Assembly: GCA_041477875.1 (NCBI GenBank)
Contig: JBGOVA010000069.1
Span: 1 to 18,719 of the forward strand
Reading direction: 5' to 3'
Length of the DNA: 18,719 nucleotides
DNA from: SZUA-430 sp041477875
GTDB lineage: Bacteria; Pseudomonadota; Alphaproteobacteria; Micropepsales; Micropepsaceae
Shown: one piece after another, positions 1-7,647 of the stretch
Position numbering within the stretch: the stretch's first letter is position 1
How the letters are laid out: the number at the start of each line of letters is the position of its first letter
Translations under genes and position numbers: made by a program
The notes under the pieces: generated by a model
The model's database searches: none
What the model was told of the DNA's origin: nothing
The model's input: the letters and a program-made list of their open reading frames with translations, nothing else

Positions 1-1428
1 CACCGCGTCGGGCATGGCGAAGCCTTTGACTTGGCGGTCGAAGGCGGGGAGCGCTTCGCGGATCGCTTCGATCGCGTAGTCCGGCAGGCAGGTCGAGAGG
101 TCGGTCGCGCGCACCGAGGGTCTGTATGACGGGATGACCGTGCCGAGTTCGGGCGAGGGTCTTGCGGCGATGAAGTCTTCGACGCGTTGGCCGGGGGCGG
201 AATAATCGCCGCCGCCGGCTTCGAAGGCGCGTTCTTCCCAATGGCGCTGGAATTCGATGCCGGCGAGCGGGTGGCCGGGGTAATCGGCGGGCGTGATGCC
301 GACGACGATGCCGGCGTTGGCGTTGCGCTCGTTGCGCGAATACTGGCTCATGCCGTTGGTGACGACGCGCCCGGGCTCGGACGCCGTCGCCACGACCGTG
401 CCGCCGGGGCACATGCAGAAACTGTAGACCGAGCGCCCGTTCGCGCAGTGGTGCACGACCTTGTAGTCGGCGGCGCCGAGGCGCTTGTCGCCCGCGTTCG
501 GGCCGAAGCGCGCGCGGTCGATGAGCGATTGCGGATGTTCTATGCGGAAGCCGATCGAGAAGGGTTTGGCCTCCAGATACACGCCTTCGTCGTGGAGCAT
601 CTGGAACGTGTCGCGCGCGCTATGGCCGACGGCGAGGACGACGTGATCGGCCTCGAGCGACGAGCCGTCCGCGAGGATGAGGCCTTCGACGCGCCGTTCA
701 CCGGTTGGGGTTTTGCCGATGACGATGCGTTCGACCCGGGTTTGGAAGCGGAATTCGCCGCCCAAGCCTTCGATCGTGGCGCGCATGCGCTCGACCATCG
801 AGACCAGGCGGAAGGTGCCGATGTGCGGCTTCGAGACGTAGAGGATTTCGGGCGGCGCGCCCGCCTTGACGAACTCGGTCAAGACTTTGCGGCCGAGAAA
901 GCGCGGGTCTTTGACCTGGCTGTAGAGCTTGCCGTCGGAGAAGGTGCCTGCCCCGCCCTCGCCGAACTGCGCGTTCGATTCGGGGTTGAGGATGCGCCGG
1001 CGCCAGAAGCCGAACGTGTCCTTCGTCCGCTCACGGACGATCTTGCCGCGCTCGAGGATGATGGGGGCCATGCCCATCTACGCAAGGATGAGGGCGGCGA
1101 AGAGCCCGCAAGGGCCTGCGCCGATCACGACGGGCCGGCGCGCGGGCGGCTTTGGCGCGTGCGTGACGAAGCGGTAGTCCATGTCCGGCGCTTGGGCGAC
1201 GTTGCGATCGCGCGCGAAGCGTTTGAGAACGGCCGCCTCGTTCTTCACGGCAACGTCGAGCGTGTAGGTGAGGACGATGGCCGCAGGTTTGCGCGCGTCG
1301 ACGCCGCGGCGGAAGATTTTGAACTCGATCAGATCACCCGCGCCGACGGCGAGGCGCTTCAACAGCGCGGCGCGCAACGCGTCGTCGTCATGGCCGAGCG
1401 GCAGTTTGAGTTCGGTCAGGCGCAGCAT
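1..1428 (-). pseudogene. NAD(P)/FAD-dependent oxidoreductase (COG2509-like), interrupted by an amber codon, partial
   Basis: Translation from the ATG at 1428 gives an N-terminal domain of about 95 residues, then the dinucleotide-binding motif V-I-G-A-G-P-C-G-L-F and, after residue 116, a TAG codon (complement of 1078-1080). The same frame stays open from 1077 to the window edge and encodes the rest of the family: a QFGEGGAGTFSDGKL motif, AVGHSARDT, and a CMCPGG segment followed by ATASEPGRVVTNGMS. From family memory the codon at the stop is usually glutamine, one C-to-T change from TAG. Family members are about 540 residues; 475 codons plus the stop are visible here. The role is a probable flavoprotein dehydrogenase of unknown substrate. 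An in-frame TGA lies shortly upstream of 1428 with no other start between, so this start is firm. TAG is an ordinary stop in several neighbouring genes, so it is not recoded. Either the gene is dead, a suppressor is used, or this is a sequencing error. Confidence 0.85.
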
Positions 1429-1455
1429 ACTGGGATCGTCATACGCGAGCGGGGC

Positions 1456-1677
1456 TCACCCCGGCGCGCCAAGCTTGGCGAGGACCTGCCGGGCGAGGTC
1501 GGCCACGTCGATGTTGCCGCTGTCGTCGTAGACAACGTCGAGGATCGCCTGGGCGATCTTGTCTTCGCGCGACTTGGCGCCGGGATCCAGTTCGGCGACC
1601 TTGTCGAACACCTTGTTGAGCAGCTTGATGCCCGCGGGTTCGTAGCCAAATGTGTTGTTTGCGGTGAAGTGGGGCAT
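1456..1677 (-). CDS. small hypothetical protein, 73 residues
   Basis: I do not recognise a family with certainty. From ATG 1677 the product begins MPHFTANNTFGYEP and continues as a probably all-helical, charged soluble protein with no signal peptide or membrane segment. The middle (KLLNKVFDKVAELDPGAKS) and the end (DVADLARQVLAKLG) look like amphipathic helices. The frame is open further upstream to 1794, but that extension overlaps the divergent hydrolase remnant and reads like noncoding sequence, so I place the start at MPHF. The Shine-Dalgarno sequence is weak. The stop lies 27 bases before the interrupted FAD oxidoreductase on the same strand, so the two were probably cotranscribed. Confidence 0.6.
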   Translation of the reverse strand: MPHFTANNTFGYEPAGIKLLNKVFDKVAELDPGAKSREDKIAQAILDVVYDDSGNIDVADLARQVLAKLGAPG

Positions 1678-1704
1678 TAACCGACCGTCATTGTCTCGAG
1701 TGGG

Positions 1705-1733
1705 TTGCGTTGCGAGAATGCATCGACTGATAC
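1705..1733 (+). promoter_or_regulatory. possible promoter for the hydrolase remnant
   Basis: TTGCGT and TGATAC are separated by 17 bases, and transcription would begin about 20 bases before the ATG at 1760. The -10 match is only moderate. It lies in the 82-base divergent gap between the small minus-strand gene and the hydrolase remnant. Confidence 0.25.
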
Positions 1734-1759
1734 GTAGCGCGGATGAAAGGAGCAACTCC

Positions 1760-2126
1760 ATGCCAAATGCGCGCACCAAAACCGTGGTCTTCATCCCCGG
1801 GCGTGGATGACGCCCGCGTCGTGGGATAGTTTTCGCGGGGCGTTCGAGAAGGCGCGCTGCGGGAGAAGCCGCCCGCGGGGCTGGGCGCGCTGTCGGTCGA
1901 GCGCATCGTCGCGCCGATGCGGCGCACGCAGCCTTTGCTGATAGCGGTCGGCGAAAAAGATCGCACGGTGACGCCCTATGTCGCGCGTGCGGCCTACAAC
2001 AGGCAGAAGCGCGCGCGTGCGCCGACGGAATTCAAGCTGTTCCCCGGCCTCTCGCACTTCCTGATCGCGGAACTCGGTTGGGAGGGCGTCGCCCAATACG
2101 CGATCGAATGGGCGGCGCGCACCTGA
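1760..2126 (+). pseudogene. alpha/beta hydrolase remnant with a frameshift and internal deletions
   Basis: A good Shine-Dalgarno sequence (AAAGGAG) precedes ATG 1760, which opens with KTVVFIPG, the first beta strand of a small alpha/beta hydrolase. The frame then hits a stop. One frame over, from 1804, reads WMTPASWDSFRGAFEKA, the natural continuation in this family. In a third frame, from 1857, comes LREKPPAGLGALSVERIVA joined directly to QPLLIAVGEKDRTVTP and FPGLSHFLIAELGWE, ending at 2124-2126. The last part carries the acidic residue (EKD) and the histidine (SHF) of the hydrolase C-terminus. The nucleophile elbow G-x-S-x-G and the whole centre, probably more than 120 codons, are missing. 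The catalytic serine is therefore gone and this is a dead gene. The 90 bases after it, up to the TerC gene, show nothing I can name. Confidence 0.85.
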
Positions 2127-2216
2127 CGGGGGAAACGGGCTCCGCGCCTTGGCGAACGCCTCGAATGTGTGGCTTGATGGCGCCGGCACGCCCAATACTG
2201 CCCGAGGTGGAACGCA

Positions 2217-3140
2217 ATGCCGGTACTCGATTTTCTCGCGCCCGAGCATATCGCGAGCTATCTGACGCTGACGTTCCTCGAAATCGTGCTGGCCGGCGAC
2301 AATCTGGTCCTGATCGCCATTCTGGCCGGCAAGCTGCCCGAACGGCAGCGGCCGCTCGGGCGGCAGATCGGGCTCATCGCGGCGGTGGTGACGCGCCTCG
2401 GATTGCTCGTCTCGCTGTTCTGGCTCGCGCACCTGGAAGCGCCGATCGCGATCCCGTTGCCCGACGGGGCCGCGCTCAAGGTCACGCCGCGCGAGATCGT
2501 GCTCGGCCTCGGCGGCTTGTTCCTGATCTGGAAGTCGCTCGCGGAGATTTGGGCGATCTTCGGCGCGCGCGACACGGCGATCGACCCGAGCAGGGTGCAT
2601 GTTTGGCGCCATGCCTTCGCGCTGACGATCCTTCAGATTGCGCTCTTCGACATCGTGTTTTCGCTCGACAGCGTGATCGCCGCGATCGGCATCGCGCAGC
2701 ACGTTCAGGTCATGATCGCCGCGGTCGTCACGGCGGCCTTGGTCATGCTCTTCCTCGTGAACCCGATTTCGAACTTCATCGACCGGTATCCGGTCGTGAA
2801 GCTGGTCGCGCTCAACTTCCTGACCCTGGTCGGCTCGCTGCTCGTCGCCGAAGCCTTCGGCTTGATGGTCCCGAGAATTTACTTCTACGAGGCGCTTGGC
2901 GTCGCGGTCGCCATTCAGCTCGTCATCCTCTGGCTTCGCGCCCTGTCGCCGCGCGCGGCGCGCGCCCTCGTGATCTTGATGGTTTTGAGCATCGGGGCCG
3001 CCGGCGCAGCGCTCTATATGAACAAGGACGCGCTGATGGGCGACCCTGCCCTCGCAACACTGGCCTCCGTCGTGCAGAAAAGCGCGGAGTTCCTGATTCA
3101 AGCTTTCAACTGGGCTCGATCGTGGTTATTGGTCGCCTAG
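2217..3140 (+). CDS. TerC family integral membrane protein
   Basis: The 307-residue product is hydrophobic throughout with about seven to nine membrane segments. It has the two TerC signatures: E-I-V-L-A-G-D-N (residues 22-29, acidic E22 and D28) and F-D-I-V-F-S-L-D-S (residues 144-152, acidic D145 and D151). The paired acidic membrane motifs are typical of TerC/Alx/YgdQ-type proteins, which in characterised cases export manganese or help metal loading of exported proteins. The substrate here is unknown. GAGGTGG at 2204-2210 sits six bases before the ATG. The length is normal and the gene intact. The next gene begins 27 bases after the stop. The upstream gap is too short and shows no clear yybP-ykoY manganese riboswitch. 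Confidence 0.85.
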   Translation: MPVLDFLAPEHIASYLTLTFLEIVLAGDNLVLIAILAGKLPERQRPLGRQIGLIAAVVTRLGLLVSLFWLAHLEAPIAIPLPDGAALKVTPREIVLGLGGLFLIWKSLAEIWAIFGARDTAIDPSRVHVWRHAFALTILQIALFDIVFSLDSVIAAIGIAQHVQVMIAAVVTAALVMLFLVNPISNFIDRYPVVKLVALNFLTLVGSLLVAEAFGLMVPRIYFYEALGVAVAIQLVILWLRALSPRAARALVILMVLSIGAAGAALYMNKDALMGDPALATLASVVQKSAEFLIQAFNWARSWLLVA

Positions 3141-3167
3141 CGCAAAATTGAAACCGAAGGAAACGTC

Positions 3168-4403
3168 ATGGCGATCGATTTTGAAATTCCGGCGGAGGCG
3201 AAGGCCATCCGCGAGAAGGTGCGCCAGTGGGTGCACGACGAGTGCGTGCCGGCGGAGAAGAAGTTGCTGGCGGGCGCCGACTACAAGGCGACGCTGGGCG
3301 AGCTGCGCAAGAAGGCGCGCGCGCAGGGGCTGTGGTGTCCGTTCATCCCGAAGAAGCATGGCGGCATGGGGCTTGGGCCGCTCGCCAACGCGCTGGTGCA
3401 GATGGAGTTGGGGGAGAGTTATGTCGGCGCCTTGTCGATGAACACGCAAGGCCCCGACGACGCGACGATGCTGACGCTGCTCGAGCACGGGACGGAGTTT
3501 CAGAAGGAGAAGTTTTTGAAGCCGCTGCTCAACGGCGAAAAGCGCATCTGTTATTCGATGACGGAGAAGGCCGCGGGCGCGGATGCGACCGGCATGCAGA
3601 CGCGGGCGGAGAAGTCCGGCAACGACAAATATGTGCTGAACGGCGAGAAGTGGTTTTCAAGTGCGGCGAGCGTCGCGGACATCGCGCTCGTCATGGCCAA
3701 GACCGATCCGGACGCGCCGCGCCATCAGCAGTTCTCGACCTTCCTCGTCGAGCTGCCCAACCCCGGCTACAACATCAAACGCAACATTGCGACCATGGCG
3801 CTCGAAGGGCCGCTGTCGCACATTTTGGGCGGCGGGCATGCGGAGGTGGAGATCAAGAACCTCGAAGTGCCGGCGGAGAATCTACTTGGCGGCGAAGGCA
3901 AGGGCTTCAGCATGGGCCAGCATCGCCTGGCCTACGGACGGCTGCGTCACGGCATGCACAACGTCGCGATGGCGCAACGCGCGCTCGATATGGCGGTCGC
4001 GCATGTCACGACGCGCACGACGTTCGGCAAAAAGCTCGACGAGCGCCAGGCTGTGCAGTTCATGCTGGCCGACTGCGCGAGCGAACTCTACATCGCGCGG
4101 CTGATGCTGCTGCACATCGCCTACAAGGCCGAGAAGGGCCTGGATCTGCGCCAGGAGAACGGGATCGCGAAGGTGTTCCTGGCGCATATGGTGCACAAGG
4201 TCGTCGATACGGCGATCCAGCTGCACGGCGCGCTCGGCTACAGCCGCGATACGCCGCTCGCCGCGTGGTACACGCATATCCGCTCGCAGCGTTTGGTCGA
4301 CGGGCCCGACGAAGTCCATCGCTGGACGACGGGGCGCAACGTGATCAAGGCGTTCAAGGCGCACGGTACGACGGCGTCGGCGGCGGGCGGGGATTTGATT
4401 TAG
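3168..4403 (+). CDS. acyl-CoA dehydrogenase family protein
   Basis: The 411-residue flavoprotein has the three-part fold of acyl-CoA dehydrogenases: N-terminal helices (about 1-125), a central beta domain with CYSMTEKAAGADATGMQT and YVLNGEKWFSS, and a C-terminal helical domain with TTFGKKLDERQAVQ and IQLHGALGYSRDTPL. The likely catalytic base is Glu382 in the G-P-D-E-V-H motif, in the place used by the ACAD10/11 branch rather than the common Y-E-G-T-x-E loop. It should oxidise an acyl-CoA to the 2-enoyl-CoA, passing electrons to ETF. The substrate is unknown. AAGGAAA at 3157-3163 precedes the ATG by four bases. It follows TerC closely on the same strand and converges with the DUF4199 gene. 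Confidence 0.92.
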   Translation: MAIDFEIPAEAKAIREKVRQWVHDECVPAEKKLLAGADYKATLGELRKKARAQGLWCPFIPKKHGGMGLGPLANALVQMELGESYVGALSMNTQGPDDATMLTLLEHGTEFQKEKFLKPLLNGEKRICYSMTEKAAGADATGMQTRAEKSGNDKYVLNGEKWFSSAASVADIALVMAKTDPDAPRHQQFSTFLVELPNPGYNIKRNIATMALEGPLSHILGGGHAEVEIKNLEVPAENLLGGEGKGFSMGQHRLAYGRLRHGMHNVAMAQRALDMAVAHVTTRTTFGKKLDERQAVQFMLADCASELYIARLMLLHIAYKAEKGLDLRQENGIAKVFLAHMVHKVVDTAIQLHGALGYSRDTPLAAWYTHIRSQRLVDGPDEVHRWTTGRNVIKAFKAHGTTASAAGGDLI

Positions 4404-4413
4404 ACCGCCCGCC
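4382..4413. terminator. GC-rich hairpin between convergent genes
   Basis: GGCGGGCGG (4382-4390) pairs perfectly with CCGCCCGCC (4405-4413) around a 14-base loop that holds the TAG of the acyl-CoA dehydrogenase gene. The gap to the convergent DUF4199 gene is only 27 bases, a natural place for a bidirectional terminator. No T-tract follows on either strand, so intrinsic termination is uncertain. Confidence 0.35.
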
Positions 4414-4430
4414 TTCGTCCAGCCAATTGC

Positions 4431-4961
4431 CTAACCGCGGTCCGGCAGGAGTTTCGAGTTGCGCAGCAGGGCCGCGGAAATCAATGCGATGATGAGGCCG
4501 ACGGGGAAAATCTCCACGAAAGTCATCGGCAGGCGGAAGAGCGGGTTGGCGTACTGCTCTTTCAGCGTCTTCATTTCGGCGATCACGGCGTCGAGGGCGG
4601 GGCCGGTCACGCCGGCCGCCCGCTTCGCCTCGATCACGGCGTTCGTGTAGGTGTCCATGTAGGCGTAGTTCGTGAGGGCAGAATAGACCTCCCACGTCGC
4701 CACGTAGGCGAGACTCGCGACCGTGGCGATCGCGAGCCCCATGCCGAAGGCCGGCAGGAATTTGATCACGCCGCCCAGGTCGCGGTCACGGTAGCGCTTC
4801 ACCCCGAAGAAGATCATGGACAAGGCCACGATCATGATCAGGTAACCGAGGAACACGGACGATTGGCTGCCCGCGTCGTGCGCGAGAGTGAAGGCGGCGA
4901 TCATGCCGGCGATGATGACGACGCCCGAGAGCGTGCCGAAGACGAGTGCGGTTCTGATCAT
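4431..4961 (-). CDS. DUF4199 domain-containing membrane protein
   Basis: The 176-residue product fits the DUF4199 family. It has hydrophobic segments at about 5-27, 37-54, 70-95 and 146-167, with a charged loop of roughly 50 residues between the last two. The loop contains YAYMDTYTNAVIEAKRAAG and an EMKTLKEQY helix. No enzymatic residues stand out and the family function is unknown. ATG 4961 lies nine bases after the VOC gene stop, with GGGGATAGGG upstream inside the end of that gene, so the two are probably translated from one message. A LuxR-type membrane regulator lies two genes upstream, a pairing I take as functionally meaningful by inference. Confidence 0.75.
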   Translation of the reverse strand: MIRTALVFGTLSGVVIIAGMIAAFTLAHDAGSQSSVFLGYLIMIVALSMIFFGVKRYRDRDLGGVIKFLPAFGMGLAIATVASLAYVATWEVYSALTNYAYMDTYTNAVIEAKRAAGVTGPALDAVIAEMKTLKEQYANPLFRLPMTFVEIFPVGLIIALISAALLRNSKLLPDRG

Positions 4962-4970
4962 AGTTGTGCC

Positions 4971-5504
4971 CTATCCCCGATCCTCGTCTTCCGGTTGCCA
5001 AAGCTGGATCGGGTTGCCCTCCGGATCGACGAGTTTGGCGAAGCGGCCGTTCGGGTAGGTCTCCGGGTCGATCTCCACGGTCACGCCGTTCGCCCGCAAT
5101 TGCGCCGCCATCTTGTCCAGATCGCGCACGCGGAAATTGATCATCCATTGCAGGCGCATGTCGCCGAAATAGGTCGTGTCCTGCTTGAACGGCTCAAAGA
5201 CGGTCGTTCCCGCCTCCTGGCGCCAGGGCGTCGCGCCGTAGTCCTGCGGCGTCATCGTGACGCCGAGATTGTCGGCGTACCATTGGGCGACTGCTTTCGG
5301 GTCTTTCGCCCGAAAGAAGAAGCCGCCGATTCCAAGAACGCGTTCCATCGCCTTTTCTCCCTTCAGCTCGATACCCATCGCATTCGCCTGAGCGAGCGTC
5401 CCCGCTCCGGCCGCCAATCCAAGCGCCGCGCGGCGCGTGAAATCTTCCGCTTGCATCATTCCGTCCACTCCGTCTGCGTCTTTCCCGGCTCCGCGTTGGG
5501 GCAA
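4971..5504 (-). CDS. VOC (glyoxalase/bleomycin-resistance) family protein with Tat-like leader
   Basis: The conserved part begins at MERVLGIGGFFFRAKDP (ATG 5348) and has the beta-alpha-beta-beta-beta plan of a VOC module: Q-W-Y-A-D-N-L-G-V, W-M-I-N-F-R-V-R-D-L-D, then D-P-E-G-N-P-I-Q-L-W-Q-P near the end. Upstream in the same frame is DFTRRAALGLAAGAGTLAQA, which looks like a twin-arginine signal peptide. The TTG at 5504 is preceded at five bases by a perfect AGGAGG, so I place the start there (177 residues). Alternatives are the two ATGs at 5459 and 5456, which keep the Tat-like leader, or ATG 5348, which has AAGGGAG upstream and would give a cytoplasmic protein. Substrate unknown. It lies between the LuxR-type regulator and DUF4199 genes, all on one strand. 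Confidence 0.75.
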   Translation of the reverse strand: MPQRGAGKDADGVDGMMQAEDFTRRAALGLAAGAGTLAQANAMGIELKGEKAMERVLGIGGFFFRAKDPKAVAQWYADNLGVTMTPQDYGATPWRQEAGTTVFEPFKQDTTYFGDMRLQWMINFRVRDLDKMAAQLRANGVTVEIDPETYPNGRFAKLVDPEGNPIQLWQPEDEDRG

Positions 5505-5506
5505 GG

Positions 5507-5515
5507 TCACCTCCT
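5507..5515 (-). promoter_or_regulatory. perfect Shine-Dalgarno AGGAGGTGA for the VOC gene
   Basis: On the minus strand AGGAGGTGA matches the anti-Shine-Dalgarno sequence over nine bases and ends two bases before TTG 5504 (five from the AGGAGG core). It is the strongest ribosome binding site in the window. It is the main reason to extend the VOC protein upstream into a Tat-like leader. Confidence 0.55.
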
Positions 5516-5607
5516 CGTCGGTGAGGGTGTTCGGATACGTCAGAACGGACGAATTGGATATCGTACGAAAGGGTGAAACGGCCGGATTCAGCCGTTCGGA
5601 AGGCACG

Positions 5608-6048
5608 TCAGGGCACGATGCTGAGCTCCCGCGCCTTTTGGACGGCTTGCGTGCGACGCTCGACTTCGAGTTTTGCGAACAGGTTCGCGATGTGGGTTTT
5701 CACCGTGTTGGGCGAGATCTCGAGGCTGCGGGCGATCTCCTTGTTCGAGCGGCCGGCGGCGAGGAGTTCGAGGACGCCGAGCTCTCGGTCAGTGACGCCG
5801 AGTGACTTGAGGGCCGCCAAATTTCTCTCAAACGCTGGGGCTACGGTTTTCGGCGTCAGGCGGTGACCGACCCAGACCCCGAGCGCGGTGAAGCCGAGCG
5901 CGATCAGAGCGATGTAGATCTCCGGGGCGAAGGCGCGGGCGAGATACTTGTATTCTAGCCATTGCAGCACGAACGCCCCGCCCGCCAGGACCAGGGCGTA
6001 GATCGCGATGGGTTTGAGCATGTCTCGTGTCATCGAGAGTTTTCCCAT
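5608..6048 (-). CDS. membrane-anchored LuxR-type HTH transcriptional regulator
   Basis: The 146-residue product has two N-terminal membrane segments (about 12-31 and 44-62) followed by a C-terminal LuxR/FixJ helix-turn-helix (about 82-143). The HTH shows T-D-R-E-L-G-V-L-E-L-L-A-A-G, S-N-K-E-I-A-R-S-L and S-P-N-T-V-K-T-H-I-A-N-L, with the conserved residues of the recognition helix. There is no receiver or ligand-binding domain, so any signal would be sensed in or near the membrane. Three in-frame ATGs (6048, 6033, 6021) are possible starts. None has a strong Shine-Dalgarno, and MLKPIAIYA at 6021 may be the real start. The 103-base gap down to the VOC start, and the 61 bases upstream, could each hold a promoter, but I see no clear one. 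Confidence 0.85.
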   Translation of the reverse strand: MGKLSMTRDMLKPIAIYALVLAGGAFVLQWLEYKYLARAFAPEIYIALIALGFTALGVWVGHRLTPKTVAPAFERNLAALKSLGVTDRELGVLELLAAGRSNKEIARSLEISPNTVKTHIANLFAKLEVERRTQAVQKARELSIVP

Positions 6049-6109
6049 GCGGTCGGCGCCTGGCGAATGGCTAGAGGCTTGGCGATCACGGGTTGATCCT
6101 CCTCAAGCG

Positions 6110-6301
6110 CTACTGCCGACTACCTCGGAACAAGAGATACCCAAAGAGCAACATGTACGTGATGAACCACCATAGCCCCATCTCGACTACATCGACGGGT
6201 CGACCGCTAAGGCGCAACCCTATCGCCACGAATGATCCGCCGAAGGCTGAGCACGCCACGACTAGATTGACCTTTGCTAGAGGGCTCGCGTGTTTCAACA
6301 T
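6110..6301 (-). CDS. small two-helix membrane protein, 63 residues
   Basis: Family not recognised. Two hydrophobic segments (about 11-31 and 40-58) are separated by a short loop with SGRPVDVVEMG, and the protein ends in a basic tail. A strong Shine-Dalgarno (GGGAGG) lies seven bases before ATG 6301. The start is only 13 bases after the amidohydrolase stop, so the two are probably cotranscribed. It precedes the membrane-anchored LuxR regulator and could be a partner or signal subunit for it, which is speculation from position only. Confidence 0.65.
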   Translation of the reverse strand: MLKHASPLAKVNLVVACSAFGGSFVAIGLRLSGRPVDVVEMGLWWFITYMLLFGYLLFRGSRQ

Positions 6302-6314
6302 GTTTTTGCCTCCC

Positions 6315-7505
6315 TCAAGCGGCGGTGCGCGCCTTCGGGCGGCGCAGGTCGGCCGCGAGGCCTTCGCCCATCAGGTCGATGAAGTTCTCCGCATAGAAGC
6401 GCTCGCGCGCGATGGGCGACAGGCCGACGAGACTGTCGTCGAAGCGCTTCACCGGGTTGCGGCCGCCTTCGACGTGGGGGAAGTCGGAGGAGAAGAGGCA
6501 CACCTCCTCGCCCGAATTGGCGATGATCCAGCCGGCGTCTTCATGGGGATAGGGCGTCACGCGCACTTGGCGCTTTACGAACTCGCTCGGCTTCATCGAG
6601 AGTTTCTGCAGGCGCTCCTCACCTTTGTAGAACGCGCCGTAGCCCGCATCCATGTAGCGCATCCAGCTCGGCAGCCATGAAGCGCCGAGTTCGATCGCGC
6701 CGAATTTGAGGCGCGGGAAGCGGTCGAGCACACCGTCGAAAATCAGCGCGGCCAAGGTCAGCATCACCGAATGGGGGATGGCCATGAAGCTGACGGAGGT
6801 GAAGTTTTCCTCGCCGCCGTGGAAGTCCTTCACCTTCGGCAGACCGTTGGTGAAGTAGTCGGGATTCAGTTTCTCCTCGCCGCCGACATGGAAGGCGATG
6901 GGAAGGCCCGCCTCCTCAGCCATCGCCCAAATGGGATCGAACGCGATGTGGCTCGGCGAATGACCGTTCGGGCAGCGCGACGGGATGAGCAACGCCTTCA
7001 ATCCCAGATCGATCGCCTCGTGCGCCGTGGCTCGCGCACGCTCGGAATCGGCGAGGGGCACGTAACCGGTGCCGAGGAAGCGGCGGTCGACCGAACAGAA
7101 TGCGGTCATCATGCGGTTGTGTGCTTGCGCCGTGGCATAGGCGAGATCGAGTTCGTGCGATTGGTCGAGGCCGAAATTGCCGAGGCACCAGGTGGTGAAA
7201 ACGAGCTGGCTCGAGAAGCCCAGCAGGTCGAGCGCGCGTGGGCGGTCCGCACGTTCGAACGCGCCCAGCGCTTCGTAGTTCTTGCGCAGGAGGATGTTCT
7301 CCTCGGCGCCGGCGCGGAATTCCGGATTGCTTTGCTTGAAGCGCGCGGCCTTCACCCATTTGCCGTCGCGCGGCCAGGCTTTCAGTTTCGGCAGGTCGTC
7401 ATAGCGCGCGCGAAATTTCGGGTCGATGAAGGTGTCCAGGCAATCCGCCAACTCCATCAGATGCGAGTCGGCATCGTGGACGATGCGGTTCGCGACGTAG
7501 GGCAT
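6315..7505 (-). CDS. amidohydrolase family protein (Amidohydro_2, ACMSD-like)
   Basis: The 396-residue product belongs to the metal-dependent TIM-barrel amidohydrolases of the ACMSD/Amidohydro_2 type. It starts with V-H-D-A-D-S-H (D13 and H15 match the family's D-x-H metal motif), has A-F-H-V-G-G in the middle as a further metal ligand region, and S-S-D-F-P-H-V-E-G-G-R near the end with the conserved metal-binding aspartate. Such proteins hydrolyse or decarboxylate ring-derived acids; the substrate here is unknown. The frame is open upstream to 7739, but ATG 7505 has GGGAGG upstream and begins where the family begins. It is divergent from the acyl-CoA ligase gene, with 142 bases between starts, which suggests shared control. 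Confidence 0.88.
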   Translation of the reverse strand: MPYVANRIVHDADSHLMELADCLDTFIDPKFRARYDDLPKLKAWPRDGKWVKAARFKQSNPEFRAGAEENILLRKNYEALGAFERADRPRALDLLGFSSQLVFTTWCLGNFGLDQSHELDLAYATAQAHNRMMTAFCSVDRRFLGTGYVPLADSERARATAHEAIDLGLKALLIPSRCPNGHSPSHIAFDPIWAMAEEAGLPIAFHVGGEEKLNPDYFTNGLPKVKDFHGGEENFTSVSFMAIPHSVMLTLAALIFDGVLDRFPRLKFGAIELGASWLPSWMRYMDAGYGAFYKGEERLQKLSMKPSEFVKRQVRVTPYPHEDAGWIIANSGEEVCLFSSDFPHVEGGRNPVKRFDDSLVGLSPIARERFYAENFIDLMGEGLAADLRRPKARTAA

Positions 7506-7590
7506 GGGCGGGCCTCCCGGGTTCTGTTTCGGGAATGATCGCGGAGCATGCCCTTTCCTGCAAGGGGAGAAGGGAGAGCGGAGGCGTGAT

Positions 7591-7618
7591 TTGTGCGCCG
7601 GCGGAATTCGGTTAGGCT
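7591..7618 (+). promoter_or_regulatory. possible promoter in the divergent ligase/amidohydrolase gap
   Basis: TTGTGC and TAGGCT are 16 bases apart, placing a start of transcription about 22 bases before ATG 7648. The hexamers match the consensus only partly. A CCCTT/AAGGG inverted repeat at 7551-7566 in the same gap could be an operator, but it is only five base pairs per arm. Confidence 0.2.
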
Positions 7619-7647
7619 CACCTTCAAAAGATATTGGAGGAAATGGC

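Noticed and set aside
1078..1080. TAG read as a sense codon (recoding or pyrrolysine/selenocysteine-like use)
   Set aside because: TAG ends the TerC, both acyl-CoA dehydrogenase, PQQ dehydrogenase and VOC genes in this window, and no recoding structure is evident.
187..1680. A 497-codon open frame on the plus strand
   Set aside because: It is antisense to the FAD oxidoreductase and the small upstream gene, whose translations show real family motifs. Long antisense frames are expected in high-GC coding DNA.
2127..2216. Possible manganese (yybP-ykoY) riboswitch before TerC
   Set aside because: Only 90 bases are available and I could not find the conserved paired elements, so there is no support.
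1791..3101. A 436-codon minus-strand frame across the hydrolase remnant and TerC gene
   Set aside because: The composition is that of a charged shadow of the hydrophobic TerC gene on the other strand.
3227..4492. A 421-codon frame overlapping the first acyl-CoA dehydrogenase
   Set aside because: It is Arg/Ala-rich without motifs and overlaps a gene with complete acyl-CoA dehydrogenase signatures.
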